NCBI GenBank assembly: GCA_002840735.1
Contig: PHBY01000012.1
Location: 1 to 64,000 of the forward strand
DNA length: 64,000 nt
Direction: 5' to 3'
Origin: Chloroflexi bacterium HGW-Chloroflexi-2
Lineage (GTDB): Bacteria; Chloroflexota; Anaerolineae; Anaerolineales; Anaerolineaceae
Shown here: positions 25,838 through 34,921 of the stretch, piece after piece
Layout: each line of letters starts with the position of its first letter
Numbering within the stretch: the first letter of the stretch is position 1
Position numbers and translations under genes: made by a program
The notes under the pieces: model-generated
The model's database searches: none
The model's input: only the letters and a program-made list of their open reading frames with translations
Told to the model about the DNA's origin: nothing

Positions 25838-27892
25838 TTATGGTTGTGCTTCGCATTGTAATGGTTCTGTCGCGTGTTGTATTGCCTTGGATTTTTCTTT
25901 GGAATTTTGTGTCTCTCGCTCTATTCTATCCCATAAATGACAAATTGCCGGGTGAATCACCGTGGAAACCTTTGCACTTTGTGCACTCATGGACACGGCT
26001 TCCTGCCACAGACCGAGATGTGCATAGCCTTCGATGAAAGGAAAACGTTCTGCCGGGTCGTTGGGCTGGTCGGCCAGTTGGAAGGCAATCTCGCCCAGCC
26101 TCTGCACCTCGTCCCAATCGCCCAGTTGACGCGCCAGATCAGCTTTCTGGAAGTAGTAGCACCAGCCATGGGTCGGTTCGGACCCGAAAATCGCGGGAGG
26201 AACATGCTGCGGTTCCGGCAGGATCACATTCCAATCGGTCAGGTGGATCGTCTCACGCACCTGTAAAGGCACCATCCAATTATCCGGCTCCAGTTCGGGA
26301 TCCAGCACACGCAGGCAAGCCGGTGGTTGGTAGAATAGCGCAATCGAATCACTGGTGTTGCCGTAAAAATCACCCACCAGCAGGTTTTGATGAACCGGCT
26401 CATCGGGTGTCAATGCCCTGACCGCCTGACCCACCCGCACCGTCGGGTAATACAACACATACGGGATGCTATTATCCTGCCGGTCCGGGTTGCTATAGAT
26501 CCAATTCAGCCCACCGGTCAGGGAATTATCGCTGAAGAATTGCAGTGGCAGTTCATGGGCGAAAATGATCGTGTTCTCCTCCAGTGCCGGGATACGCCAG
26601 ACCATTTGCCAAAAGAAACGCGTTTGTTGCTCCCAATCACGTTGGAACTGGACGCCCATGCGCAGTTGATATGCCCCCGAGAGTACCACCGCCAGCACTA
26701 ACAAACCCACCTGCATCCAGCGCCGTATCGGAATCAACATCATCATGCTTACCCAGAAGAGCGCTACCCCAAGGATGAAAGGCAGTGTAAAACGGTCGTT
26801 GGGGAAGGTGAGACCGATGGGTATCTGAGTCAGCCAGAAGGGAACCCCAGCCAGCAACAGCGCGACCAGGGCGATCCACAGGCTCTTCCAGTAAGGGCTG
26901 CGCTCCGGCTTTTCCGAAGGAGCGGATTGTCTCCCCAGCCAGAACATCACCAGACTAACAAAGACCAGCAATGCCAGGCTGATAACAGCCACGATTAACC
27001 AGGCTCGTGGACCAAATTCCTCAAAACGCGGGAACTGCAGCACCAGCCCCCAAACCTTCAACACAGTCTGCCACAGGTCCCACAGCACGGTACCCAGCAG
27101 GGTCAGAATCGTCTGTAGTGGATTGGTGCGCAGCATCTCCAGCAATCCCACCTCATAATTGTTAGTCTGATAGTCAAACAGGAAGGCGCGCCAGACTCCC
27201 GCCGCCAGAAAGACGAGCAGATACGGTAGCCAGCGTTGAAGAACCTTTACCAGCTGCTGGCGGACTGGCACACCGTCCTCCCTCATCACAACCCACATCA
27301 ACAGCGGACGCAGCAGCTCGAGCATGAAGAAGTACTCCATACTGAACAGATTCACCGCTGAGAGCAGCAGCGCCACAGCCTGCAACTGCCAACTGCGCTT
27401 GCGATCCAGCGTTCGGATCGCCATCAGGCTGAAAGTCAGTGAAAAGAAGAAGGCGCTCAGCACCAGGAAGAAATGCCCATATACCGTGGCAATATATTGT
27501 TGCACAAACCCCGGGTAGGTCAGGAAGATCAAAGCTGCCATTAGAGATGGAATCTTCTCTTTCCAGAGTTGTTTAGCCAGGCAATACAGCCCATACGCTG
27601 CCAGCCAGCGCCAGAAGATGGCAAACACCTGCCACTGCCAGGGATCATCCCCCAGCAGCGTGGTGCTCAGTTGATAGAACAATCCCCACACCGGACGATT
27701 GGTGGAGAAGTAATTCGCCAGCCCGGTCGTTCCCATACTCGCTGAGATCCACTGCAGCATCAGATCATCCCAGTAATAGCCCAGGAAAGGAATGAAGAAT
27801 CCATACACCAGCAACGTGGCAAATAGTAATGTGATGGCAGGCTGACTGACCAGACGCAGAAGTTGTGATGGCAGGCGTGAAAGTTGTTTCAT
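25838..27892 (-). CDS. Polytopic GT-C-like membrane protein
   Basis: A 684-residue protein with about ten membrane helices in its first 420 residues and a soluble C-terminal half. The first extracytoplasmic loop carries YYWDDLML, where GT-C glycosyltransferases keep their acidic catalytic pair. The context (GT2 enzyme upstream, galE downstream) fits transfer of a sugar from a lipid-phosphate donor outside the membrane. I cannot name the family by eye. The C-terminal part (LARQLGDWDEVQRLGEIAF, RFPFIEGYAHLGLWQEA) looks TPR-like. Confidence 0.65.
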   Translation of the reverse strand: MKQLSRLPSQLLRLVSQPAITLLFATLLVYGFFIPFLGYYWDDLMLQWISASMGTTGLANYFSTNRPVWGLFYQLSTTLLGDDPWQWQVFAIFWRWLAAYGLYCLAKQLWKEKIPSLMAALIFLTYPGFVQQYIATVYGHFFLVLSAFFFSLTFSLMAIRTLDRKRSWQLQAVALLLSAVNLFSMEYFFMLELLRPLLMWVVMREDGVPVRQQLVKVLQRWLPYLLVFLAAGVWRAFLFDYQTNNYEVGLLEMLRTNPLQTILTLLGTVLWDLWQTVLKVWGLVLQFPRFEEFGPRAWLIVAVISLALLVFVSLVMFWLGRQSAPSEKPERSPYWKSLWIALVALLLAGVPFWLTQIPIGLTFPNDRFTLPFILGVALFWVSMMMLIPIRRWMQVGLLVLAVVLSGAYQLRMGVQFQRDWEQQTRFFWQMVWRIPALEENTIIFAHELPLQFFSDNSLTGGLNWIYSNPDRQDNSIPYVLYYPTVRVGQAVRALTPDEPVHQNLLVGDFYGNTSDSIALFYQPPACLRVLDPELEPDNWMVPLQVRETIHLTDWNVILPEPQHVPPAIFGSEPTHGWCYYFQKADLARQLGDWDEVQRLGEIAFQLADQPNDPAERFPFIEGYAHLGLWQEAVSMSAQSAKVSTVIHPAICHLWDRIERETQNSKEKSKAIQHATEPLQCEAQP

Positions 27893-27914
27893 GAATAATA
27901 CAGGAGCAGAGATA

Positions 27915-28886
27915 TCACACTTCCGTGTCGTGCCTGCCCAGGATGCGCCGGATCAGGTACACCGGCCGCCCTTTGACCTCCTGAAAGATGTAGCCGAGAT
28001 AGATGCCGATGATACCCAGCGTGACCATGATGGTGCCACCCACAATCAGCAGCACAAACATCAGCGAACTCCAGCCTTGCGCCAGCCCGGATTCCAGACC
28101 CAGTACCCAGAAGCGCAGCACGTAGATCGCCTCTGCCAGCGCCAGCAACAGGAAGATGCCACCCAGCGAGATGGCAATATATAAAGGTACCAGCGAGAAC
28201 GAGAAAATGGCGTTCATCGCCAGCTTGAGCATCTTGCGTAGCGAGAACTTCGACATCCCGGCAATGCGTTTGGCAGGTGTGTAAGGTAAAATCACCGTGC
28301 GATAGCCCATCCAGGCCACCATCCCGCGCAGGAAGCGGTGATATTCATGTAGATTCTTCAGCGCCATCAGCGCATTGCGCCGGATCAGGCGAAAGTCACC
28401 CACCCCGGGTTGAATTTGCGTATCGCCAATACGGTTGATCAGCTTGTAAAAAGAATTCGAGGTCCAGCGCTTAAACCAGGATGCCTGCTGATCCTCCAGG
28501 CGTTGGGCCAGTACCACCTCATACCCGGACCTGGCTAACTCCAGCATCTCAGGGATCATCTCCGGCGGGTGTTCCCCATCCCCATCCATGGTGATGACCG
28601 CGTCCGCATGCGTAGCAGCCTGATCCAGCCCGGCGGTGATGGCAGCCTGATGCCCGAAGTTGCGACTGAGTTCAATCACCCGTACCCTATTATCCGCAGC
28701 ACACAGCATTTCCAACTGAGCCTGCGTACCGTCCGAAGAGCCATCATTGACATAGATAAATCCAAACTGATATGGTAGCCCATCCACCACAGCACGCAAC
28801 TGCTGATGGAACGCGCCAATCCCCACCTCTTCGTTAAAGACAGGGATAATGATTTCAACATTTTCAAGCGGATTCATCTCAGGCAT
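27915..28886 (-). CDS. GT2 polyprenyl-phosphate glycosyltransferase (DPM/ArnC-like)
   Basis: A 323-residue enzyme with a GT-A domain: VEIIIPVFNEEVGI, YVNDGSSDGT, ELSRNFGHQAAITAGLDQA and MDGDGEHPPEMI (DxD). Two C-terminal membrane helices follow (FSFSLVPLYIAISLGGIFLLL, SSLMFVLLIVGGTIMVTLGIIGIYLGYIF). This is the architecture of enzymes that load a sugar onto undecaprenyl phosphate. It is the first gene of the three-gene operon with the GT-C-like protein and galE. Confidence 0.9.
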   Translation of the reverse strand: MPEMNPLENVEIIIPVFNEEVGIGAFHQQLRAVVDGLPYQFGFIYVNDGSSDGTQAQLEMLCAADNRVRVIELSRNFGHQAAITAGLDQAATHADAVITMDGDGEHPPEMIPEMLELARSGYEVVLAQRLEDQQASWFKRWTSNSFYKLINRIGDTQIQPGVGDFRLIRRNALMALKNLHEYHRFLRGMVAWMGYRTVILPYTPAKRIAGMSKFSLRKMLKLAMNAIFSFSLVPLYIAISLGGIFLLLALAEAIYVLRFWVLGLESGLAQGWSSLMFVLLIVGGTIMVTLGIIGIYLGYIFQEVKGRPVYLIRRILGRHDTEV

Positions 28887-29095
28887 AAGCGTGAATTTTC
28901 ATTCCAGAATGCCTTAATCATACCGTTATTTTCCAATTCAAACAACGAAAATAAACCGTGAATACAACGAACACTGTAGATTTAATAAAACCCCTTTGCG
29001 CCTTATCTCTTAAAACTTTGCGCTTCTGCGTCCCAATCCTTTTTCTGTAATGAAGTGTCTCAGAATGAAATCTAAGCCCTGAATGAAGGGACCTG

Positions 29096-29123
29096 TTGAC
29101 TTATTGAAGTGATATGCTACAAT
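29096..29123 (+). promoter_or_regulatory. Promoter of small RNA gene
   Basis: TTGACT (29096-29101) and TACAAT (29118-29123) with a 16-bp spacer, directly upstream of a non-coding, hairpin-rich stretch that ends in a terminator. Confidence 0.75.
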
Positions 29124-29129
29124 AATGTC

Positions 29130-29263
29130 AGAGAGGTTTCGTAAAACCTGGTGACTTTGGCCGTCCGGAGGATGGTCCTAGCTGCTTCTGAAATGAAGCG
29201 GGTCAGAATGAAATCGGAACCCAGGGTGAGCCCTCAATATACCCCCGCATGGGGGTTTTTTTT
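29130..29263 (+). ncRNA. Candidate structured small RNA, about 130 nt
   Basis: Between a good promoter and a good terminator lie three stems: AGGTTT/AAACCT; an 8-bp stem GGCCGTCC/GGATGGTC with wobble pairs; and CTGCTTC/GAAGCGG. A closing helix CCTGG/CCAGG could join them into a multibranch fold. There is no open frame with a ribosome site. I could not match SRP, 6S, tmRNA, RNase P or a named riboswitch by eye. Part of its 3' half (ATGAAG..TCAGAATGAAATC) is also present upstream at about 29051-29072. Rest of 28887-29095: nothing else seen. Confidence 0.65.
29241..29263 (+). terminator. Terminator of small RNA gene
   Basis: ACCCCC-GCAT-GGGGGT followed by seven Ts (29257-29263). On the minus strand it could also serve the upstream neighbour weakly. 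Confidence 0.85.
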
Positions 29264-29264
29264 A

Positions 29265-29549
29265 TTAATCCTCATACCATGATTGTTTACTAACGATCTC
29301 TTCTTCAATTATTAAAGAGGAGATCATTTTATAAAATGAAACATCATTATGTTCGTATTTTTGATATAACGCCCAGGCTATAAAATCGACAGCCTGTAAT
29401 TCTTTTATGGAGATAGAATCTTCTTGCCTTATGACTACTATTTGTCGGGGGATATTAGAAATTTCGATTGTTCGTTCCGAGTGCAGCAACAATAAGAAAA
29501 TGGTTTTCACTTGAAAAAATGATATTACCAGTTTCATCGATGAAAGCAT
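29265..29549 (-). pseudogene. C-terminal remnant of a DUF3800-like gene
   Basis: The last 45 codons (SISIKELQAVDFIAWALYQKYEHNDVSFYKMISSLI) match the end of DUF3800 proteins, where a conserved LQ.VDF..WA..QKYE.GD..FY is expected. The preceding codons (MLSSMKLVISFFQVKTIFLLLL) do not look like that family, and the acidic N-terminal RNase-H-like motifs are missing. A frameshift or deletion near 29470-29530 is likely. Known members occur near restriction and defence genes. Confidence 0.5.
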
Positions 29550-29700
29550 AATGCATTAATTCAGTCATTCAAGGATAATTTTATAGTGAACCGAGATTTA
29601 ATGCCACCAGAACAGGATCAAAAAATTCTTTAATTCAACTTATTAATCCAAGAAACTTCGCGACTTTGCGCCCCAATTTTTTGCTTTTAGCTTTCAACTT

Positions 29701-30480
29701 TCAGCTTTCAGCTATCACTTCCATCATCTGCGGATGCAACGCCGGCGTCGACGCCACAATGCTATACGGCGGCTCGAGGACAATTGGCTTGCCGAACATA
29801 TCCGTCACAACGCCACCTGCCTCCTCCACCAGCAACATCCCGGCAGCAATATCCCAGGCGTTCAACTGCAATTCCCAGAATCCATCCAATCGCCCGGCTG
29901 CCACGTAGCACAGATCCAGCGCAGCGGACCCCAGACGTCTGACTGCCTGAGACTTGCGAACAAAATGGCTGAAATAATTCAGATTGTTTTCTTCCGTAGT
30001 ATGCACATCGTACGGAAAACCGGTGCACAGCATCGCCCCCACCAGCTTATCGACTGCCGAGACCTGCAAGCGCCGTTCGTTCAGGAAGGCACCTTGACCA
30101 CGCACCGCGCTGAAGCATTCATCCTGCATCGGATCATAGACCACACCCAGCATCACCTGACCTTTCTGGGCATACGCAATCGAAACCGAGAAGATCGGCA
30201 GCCCGTGCGCGTAATTGAGCGTCCCATCCAGCGGATCCACCAGCCATTGACCGGCCGTGCTGCTGCCATTATGAGTGCCACTCTCTTCGCCGGTGATCAT
30301 ATCCCCAGGGTGCATATTGCGGATCTTGGTGATTATATGATCCTCGGCCTGTTTGTCCACCTCGGTCACCAGGTCGATCACACCTTTCATCTTAATATCG
30401 TGCTGTTTGCCAAAGCCATCCTTCAGGATCTTGCCAGCGCCCTTTGCCAGGCGAATTAATTCATCGATTCTCGGTTGCAT
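29701..30480 (-). CDS. Inositol monophosphatase family protein
   Basis: A 259-residue Mg-dependent sugar phosphatase with all family motifs: ITGEES near residue 65, WLVDPLDGTLNYAHGLP near 80-96, and the late NAWDIAAGMLLVEEAGG. It dephosphorylates inositol phosphates or related sugar phosphates; SuhB-like, FBPase- or PAP-phosphatase roles cannot be separated by eye. The gene stands alone on the minus strand; a GAAGGAAGAAG run precedes the ATG. Confidence 0.9.
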   Translation of the reverse strand: MQPRIDELIRLAKGAGKILKDGFGKQHDIKMKGVIDLVTEVDKQAEDHIITKIRNMHPGDMITGEESGTHNGSSTAGQWLVDPLDGTLNYAHGLPIFSVSIAYAQKGQVMLGVVYDPMQDECFSAVRGQGAFLNERRLQVSAVDKLVGAMLCTGFPYDVHTTEENNLNYFSHFVRKSQAVRRLGSAALDLCYVAAGRLDGFWELQLNAWDIAAGMLLVEEAGGVVTDMFGKPIVLEPPYSIVASTPALHPQMMEVIAES

Positions 30481-30604
30481 CTTCTTCCTTCTTCATAAAT
30501 GATGATTTGATTGTATGCCGAAAAGGAAAAAGGCACAAGGAGCAAGGCTAAAGGAAGCAGGATTCAGGGATCAGAATTCAGGAGTCAGGCTGCTGTGTAG
30601 CTGC

Positions 30605-30658
30605 ACCCAAAGGGTATGATATACCCAAAGGATATGATATACCCAAAGGGTATGATAT
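30605..30658. repeat. 18-bp tandem repeat, three units
   Basis: ACCCAAAGGGTATGATAT is repeated at 30605, 30623 (one change) and 30641. ACCCAAAGGGTA is itself palindromic. Related singles occur at about 1837-1865, 30836 and 31717. The flanking 30481-31140 stretch holds partly repeated text (GGGGATTTACAGGAT at about 30678 and 30978; CGGCAGAAGT..GTTGCAC at 30776 and 30940). No gene is seen. Confidence 0.7.
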
Positions 30659-31140
30659 ACCTGAAAAAATCCGAATGGGGATTTACAGGATAAACAGCAT
30701 GCATCTTGCTTGGTGCATTGCACTTGGGGATTAATCAAAGACAACCATCCCGGAAGAAAACCTTGATAATCACTCCGGCAGAAGTTCGTTGCACTCTTCG
30801 GAAAAAACCCTGATCTGATTTGTGTGATTACATGATACCCAAAGGGTACAGGTGTGGACTTTGATGGCGATTTTGGTGCGATGCACTTAGGGATCAGAAA
30901 TTTACATACATGTGAAAAATTAATCCGATGAGAAATCCGGCAGAAGTGCGTTGCACCTTTCGCTGGTGGCAAGAAAGTCTGAACGGGGATTTACAGGATT
31001 TCTTGATTTGTGGTTTCCTGAATTAATTTGCGTGTGAGGATTGTTGATTTGCCGTGTTTGATGACAGGATTTCCTTCTCGGAGAACTTTCGGAGTCCTAC
31101 GGAAGGATGGACTCGTGCCCAAACGGGATTGTTAGCCGGC

Positions 31141-31214
31141 CGTAGGGGTGAAGGATCGGAGAACGGATTTTTGGGTGAAAAATCGCGGTTATTCTCCGAT
31201 CCTTCACCCCTACG
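31141..31214. repeat. 23-bp perfect inverted repeat
   Basis: Arms at 31141-31163 (starts CGTAGGGGTGAAGGATCGG) and 31192-31214 (ends CCTTCACCCCTACG) are perfectly complementary over 23 bp with a 28-base spacer. The GTAGGGGTG ends resemble those of the GTAGGGTG family, suggesting a related mobile or hairpin element. No gene is seen. Confidence 0.8.
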
Positions 31215-31460
31215 ACACCCATGGTCCAAACCCGCCATCATGGAAATTTTTTGATGTATTTTCCGTCGTTTCTTATATCACCCTGTGGGTTCTTTAACGG
31301 TCATTTGTTTATATTATGACCTTTGGTCATTCGTTTGCCATTCGTTGACGGTTCACCTCTCCCCCAGCATTTCCCTGTCAGCTGTCAACTATCAACTATC
31401 AACAAACCTCCCGTCCCACGTCCCCCGTCTTTTCAATCTCCCCGCGCCGTGAACCCTCTC

Positions 31461-31511
31461 CCCCGGGTTTGAACCCGGGGATACCCAAATTCAAACCAAT
31501 TGAAATCGGTT
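31461..31511. repeat. Composite palindromic repeat, last copy
   Basis: CCCCGGGTT-TG-AACCCGGGG (31461-31480) is followed by AACCAATTGAAATCGGTT (31494-31511), the same two-hairpin order as at 1-50. Flanks 31350-31440 and 31530-31600 are polypyrimidine low-complexity text (CTGTCAACTATCAACTATC, CCAGTCTCCAGTCTCCGG). No gene is seen up to 31910. Confidence 0.75.
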
Positions 31512-31910
31512 AAGGGCGTTGTGCGAGTGTTAGGTCCTCAGTCTCCCATCACCAGTCTCCAGTCTCCGGTCCAGAAATTCGTTTCCAAACAGTCCTTGCT
31601 CAGGATGTAGATTTTTCCATCCAGTCCAACAGGACGGGGTGAGATTGAATATGAGTAAACCCTGAACCATGATTTTGTTGATTACATGAAGGATTATGAT
31701 CCCATTATTCGTTTATATCATGCCCATTGGGTATTCGTTTCAAATTCGTTGACGGCCTTTAATTTCTAAACCACCTGTAAACTCTTCCCCTTCCCATCCG
31801 TTGTATAATTCTTAATAGGAATTTTCGTCTTTCACCCTTTATCAGCGGGAAATTTTTTACCTCTTTCCTTCATTAAACAGCTTTGCTGATTCTCTCTTTC
31901 TGGAGCCTTC

Positions 31911-33414
31911 ATGGATCAATCTCAATTAAGCTGGATCACCAATTTCTTCTGGGGAATTGCTGATGCTGTCTTGCGTGATCTGTATGTTCGCCGCCTGGAC
32001 ACCTCGCCCTTCACCATGCGTGATCAGCGCGCGCGTGCCAGCCAGCAGCAATTGAAGGCTGATTTTGAAGCTTATTTGAATGGGTTTTCACCGAATGTGC
32101 AGGATATCCTCGAGAAATTTGAGTTCCGCAATCAGATTCCGCGCCTTTTCAAAGCAGATGCCCTGGGCACATTAATCGAAAATTTCTTTCCCCAGAAATA
32201 AACCTTTCCCTCAATCCGGTCATGAATGGAAATGACACGATCAAGCAAATCGGTTTGGACAATCATGCCATGGGTACGATCTTCGAAGAACTGGCGCGGC
32301 GCTTCAATGCGGAAAACAACGAGGAAGCCGGCGAGCACTGGGCTCCCCGCGATGCGGTCAAGCTGATGTCCAAGCTGATCTTCCTGCCGATTGCCGATAC
32401 GATCGAATCGGGTACCTTATCTGCTCTATGATGGTGCCTGCGGAACCGGTGGCATGCTGTCGGTGGCGGAAGATACCCTGAAACAACTGGCAGCTCAAAC
32501 CGGCAAGCAGGTCTCCACCCATTTATATGGTCAGTAAGATAAAACATAAAACCGCACTCGGCAGCCGGATGGCTGAGGTGCATAATGGTTCCTCGCTTTT
32601 CACCGGGGATGCCGGGCAGGGTGAAAGCAATATCCGGCGTTGGATCAGCGAGAATGATTGGCTGGAAGCAATTGTGGCATTGCCTTTGAATATGTTCTAT
32701 CTCACCGGCATTGCCACCTACATCTGTGTGCTGAGCAACCATAAACCGGCGCACAGGCGTGGCAAGGTGCAATTAATCGATGCCACCCAGTGGTTCACGA
32801 CATTACGCAAAAACCTGGGCAAGAAGAATTGCTAACTCTCCGAGGAGAACAATCAACAGATTTGTGACACCTTCCTGCGCTTTGAAGAAAGCGACCAATC
32901 CAAAATCTTCCCCAATCAGTCCTTTGGCTACTGGAAGGTGACGGTCGAGCGGCCTTTACGCATGCGGGGGATCGACGCAGAGCGGGTGTATTCATCCAAA
33001 GAAATCAAGACACTCAAAGAAAATCATGAACGTGCTGAGGATGCGCCAGCGGTGATCAAGAAAATTCACAAACGCGGCACGCTGCCCGACCCGCTCAAAG
33101 GTTTATTTGAAACCATGGCGGATGGCAAGCCTTGCGCGGTGGAATACGAACCCGACCCTGACCTGCATGACTTGGAACAGATTCCTTTAATGGACGAAGG
33201 TGGCATCGATGCTTTCTTGAAACGAGAAGTGCTGCCATATGCTCCGGATACCTGGTACAGCGAGGAGAGTGTCAAAATCGGCTATGAGATCAGCTTCACG
33301 CGTTATTTTTATAAACCTCAGCCGATGCGTACTCTGGAAGAGATTCGGGCGGATATTTTAGCTTTGCAAAAAGAGACAGAAGGATTGTTGGATAAAATTC
33401 TTGGAGAAAAATAG
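31911..33414 (+). pseudogene. hsdM: Broken type I restriction methylase gene (hsdM)
   Basis: Pieces of an HsdM protein appear in order but in different frames. The N-terminal helical domain (QLSWITNFFWGIADAVLRDLY, 31911-32201) is followed by HAMGTIFEELARRFNAE..AGEHWAPRDAVKLM (32222-32400). After a frame change comes SAM motif I, YDGACGTGGML (about 32425-32455). A TRD-proximal segment (GNGSSLFTGDAG-like, 32527-32830) then ends at an in-frame TAA (32833), and the C-terminal part runs to 33414. The catalytic NPPY/F region and much between the pieces are deleted. It cannot make an active enzyme. Confidence 0.85.
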
Positions 33415-33560
33415 ATGAAAGCAGTAGAGGCAAGTTTTATAAAATTTTTACAAAAATCTCCTCAATTTGTCATTTCCATTTATCAGCGCACCTACAGTTG
33501 GCTGGAACGAGAGTGCTCACAACTTTGGAATGTTATTATTCGAACAGGTAGCAGGGACAA
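33415..33560 (+). pseudogene. 5' fragment of a DUF262 (GmrSD-like) gene
   Basis: The start overlaps the hsdM stop (ATAGATG). The first 45 codons, MKAVEASFIKFLQKSPQFVI, SIYQRTYSWLERECSQLWNV and IIRTG, match DUF262 N-termini (normally IPIYQRxYSW). Homology stops near 33550, where the aspartokinase fragment begins. DUF262 proteins are nucleases of GmrSD-type restriction, often placed beside type I systems. Confidence 0.7.
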
Positions 33561-33566
33561 AATTTC

Positions 33567-33917
33567 TGCACCGAGGCTTCTTCCGAACAGTCTTTATGTT
33601 TTGCAATTCCCTCGGATATGACTCAAGCCATGCTGGCAGTTCTGGAAAAATCGTTGGCGCAGGAAATTGAACAGCGCAATATTGACCGTATCTGGGCCAG
33701 CGAGGAGGTGGTGATTGTCACCGCCGTCTGCCCCCAGATGCGTTATTGCTGAGGTGTGGCGGGTAAGATCTTTACCGCGCTGGCAGAAAGCGAAGTGAAT
33801 GTACTGGCGATTGCGCATGGTTCATCGGAGGTTTCCATCAGCCTGGTCGTCAGCGCCGCTGATCTGGAGACTTCCATACAAGCCATGCATGGATTGACGG
33901 TGAATGGGGGTGGATAA
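33567..33917 (+). pseudogene. C-terminal ACT fragment of an aspartokinase gene
   Basis: EASSEQSLCFAIPSDMTQAM, ERIW-like DRIWASEEVVIVTAV, then GVAGKIFTALAESEVNVLAIAHGSSEVSISLVV are typical of the two ACT domains of aspartate kinase. A TGA at 33750-33752 interrupts the frame, and the conserved GxGM after VTAV has changed to CPQM. The kinase domain is absent. A terminator follows, presumably that of the lost gene. Confidence 0.75.
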
Positions 33918-33924
33918 GTAAAAA

Positions 33925-33957
33925 AAGAGCACTCAGCGAATGGAGTGCTCTTCTTGT
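33925..33957 (+). terminator. Terminator after aspartokinase fragment
   Basis: AAGAGCACTC (33925-33934) and GAGTGCTCTT (33943-33952) form a 10-bp stem with an 8-base loop. A and T runs flank it, so it could act on both strands. Confidence 0.75.
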
Positions 33958-34068
33958 CGCGGTCCCCTCAATGACTTCGTACAACAACGAATCCAATTCT
34001 TGTCCCATGATGGTTGAATTGAGCCTTCCGCAAAAGAAATATCAAATAGATGGATTTTCTTGATACTC

Positions 34069-34920
34069 TTATTTTATACCCGTATGCAAAAAGCTCTCAA
34101 CAAAGTGACGTTGGAAAATCAGAAAAATGATTAATAAAGGTATGATCACAATGAGTGTTGCAGCAGAGAGCAGCGGCCATTGCGCGCCGATCTCGCCCAA
34201 CTGGGTAAAGCGTACCAACCCAGCAGTGAGCGGACGGGCAGCGTCGCTGTTGGTTATGACCAGTGGCCAGAGGAATTCATTCCAGTGCCAGGTGATGGAG
34301 GAGAGACTGAAGGCAATCAATGAAGGGAAGGAAGGTGGCAGGTATATGTGCCAGATCAGTTGCCACCAGGAGCAACCGTCCATGGTGCCGGCGTCGACCA
34401 GATCGCGTGGCACATCCATAAATGCCTGACGCATCAGGAAAACACCAAAGGCAGAGCCAAAATAAGGAATGGCGATTGCCAGGCGGGTGTTGTATAAACC
34501 CAATATACGGATGGTGGCAAAATTCGGGGCTAACAGTGCAGTCGCCGGGATCATCATCTGGAGCAGAATGAAGAAGAAAATCCATTTCTTGCCAGCAAAA
34601 CGATAATTAGCGAAGGCAAAACCACCCAGCACAATGGTGACCAGTTGTACTGCCAGAATGGTCACTACAATCACAATTGTGTTAATGTAATATTGACCGA
34701 ATGGTGCTAAGGACCAGGCGCGCTCATAATTAGCAAACGTTAACGCTGAACCAAACCAGACATCGCCAATTTTCATGGGCTCTGACATCGGGCGAAAAGA
34801 GGCTACCAATGCCCATACCACGGGTATTGTCCAGAAGATGGCAATGACAGCGGTCAGCCCTGTCAGTAACCAGGCACCCACACGATTGAAAAGTCGTCCA
34901 TTAATCGCTTTTTCGTTCAT
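34069..34920 (-). CDS. Carbohydrate ABC transporter permease (MalG type)
   Basis: A 283-residue inner-membrane permease with six helices. The cytoplasmic EAA-like loop DAGTMDGCSWWQLIWHIYLPPSFPSLIAFSL lies near residues 175-205. It forms the second subunit of a CUT1-type sugar importer with the gene just upstream (1 bp gap). The substrate is unknown. It is the last gene of a four-gene operon led by a GntR regulator. Confidence 0.9.
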   Translation of the reverse strand: MNEKAINGRLFNRVGAWLLTGLTAVIAIFWTIPVVWALVASFRPMSEPMKIGDVWFGSALTFANYERAWSLAPFGQYYINTIVIVVTILAVQLVTIVLGGFAFANYRFAGKKWIFFFILLQMMIPATALLAPNFATIRILGLYNTRLAIAIPYFGSAFGVFLMRQAFMDVPRDLVDAGTMDGCSWWQLIWHIYLPPSFPSLIAFSLSSITWHWNEFLWPLVITNSDAARPLTAGLVRFTQLGEIGAQWPLLSAATLIVIIPLLIIFLIFQRHFVESFLHTGIK

Positions 34921-34921
34921 G

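Noticed and set aside
29130-29263. SRP RNA or tRNA assignment for the small RNA
   Set aside because: No GGAA-type SRP apical loop and no T-arm or acceptor pattern are seen.
30605-30658. CRISPR-like array
   Set aside because: The units are contiguous 18-mers without spacers; no cas genes in the window.
30571-30972. 133-codon minus-strand frame
   Set aside because: Covers tandem repeats and duplicated intergenic text, with repeated peptide YHTLWVYHILW as a direct consequence.
31911-33414. Active type I restriction-modification system
   Set aside because: Methylase gene has frame changes, a stop and no NPPY/F motif; no hsdR or intact hsdS is in the window.
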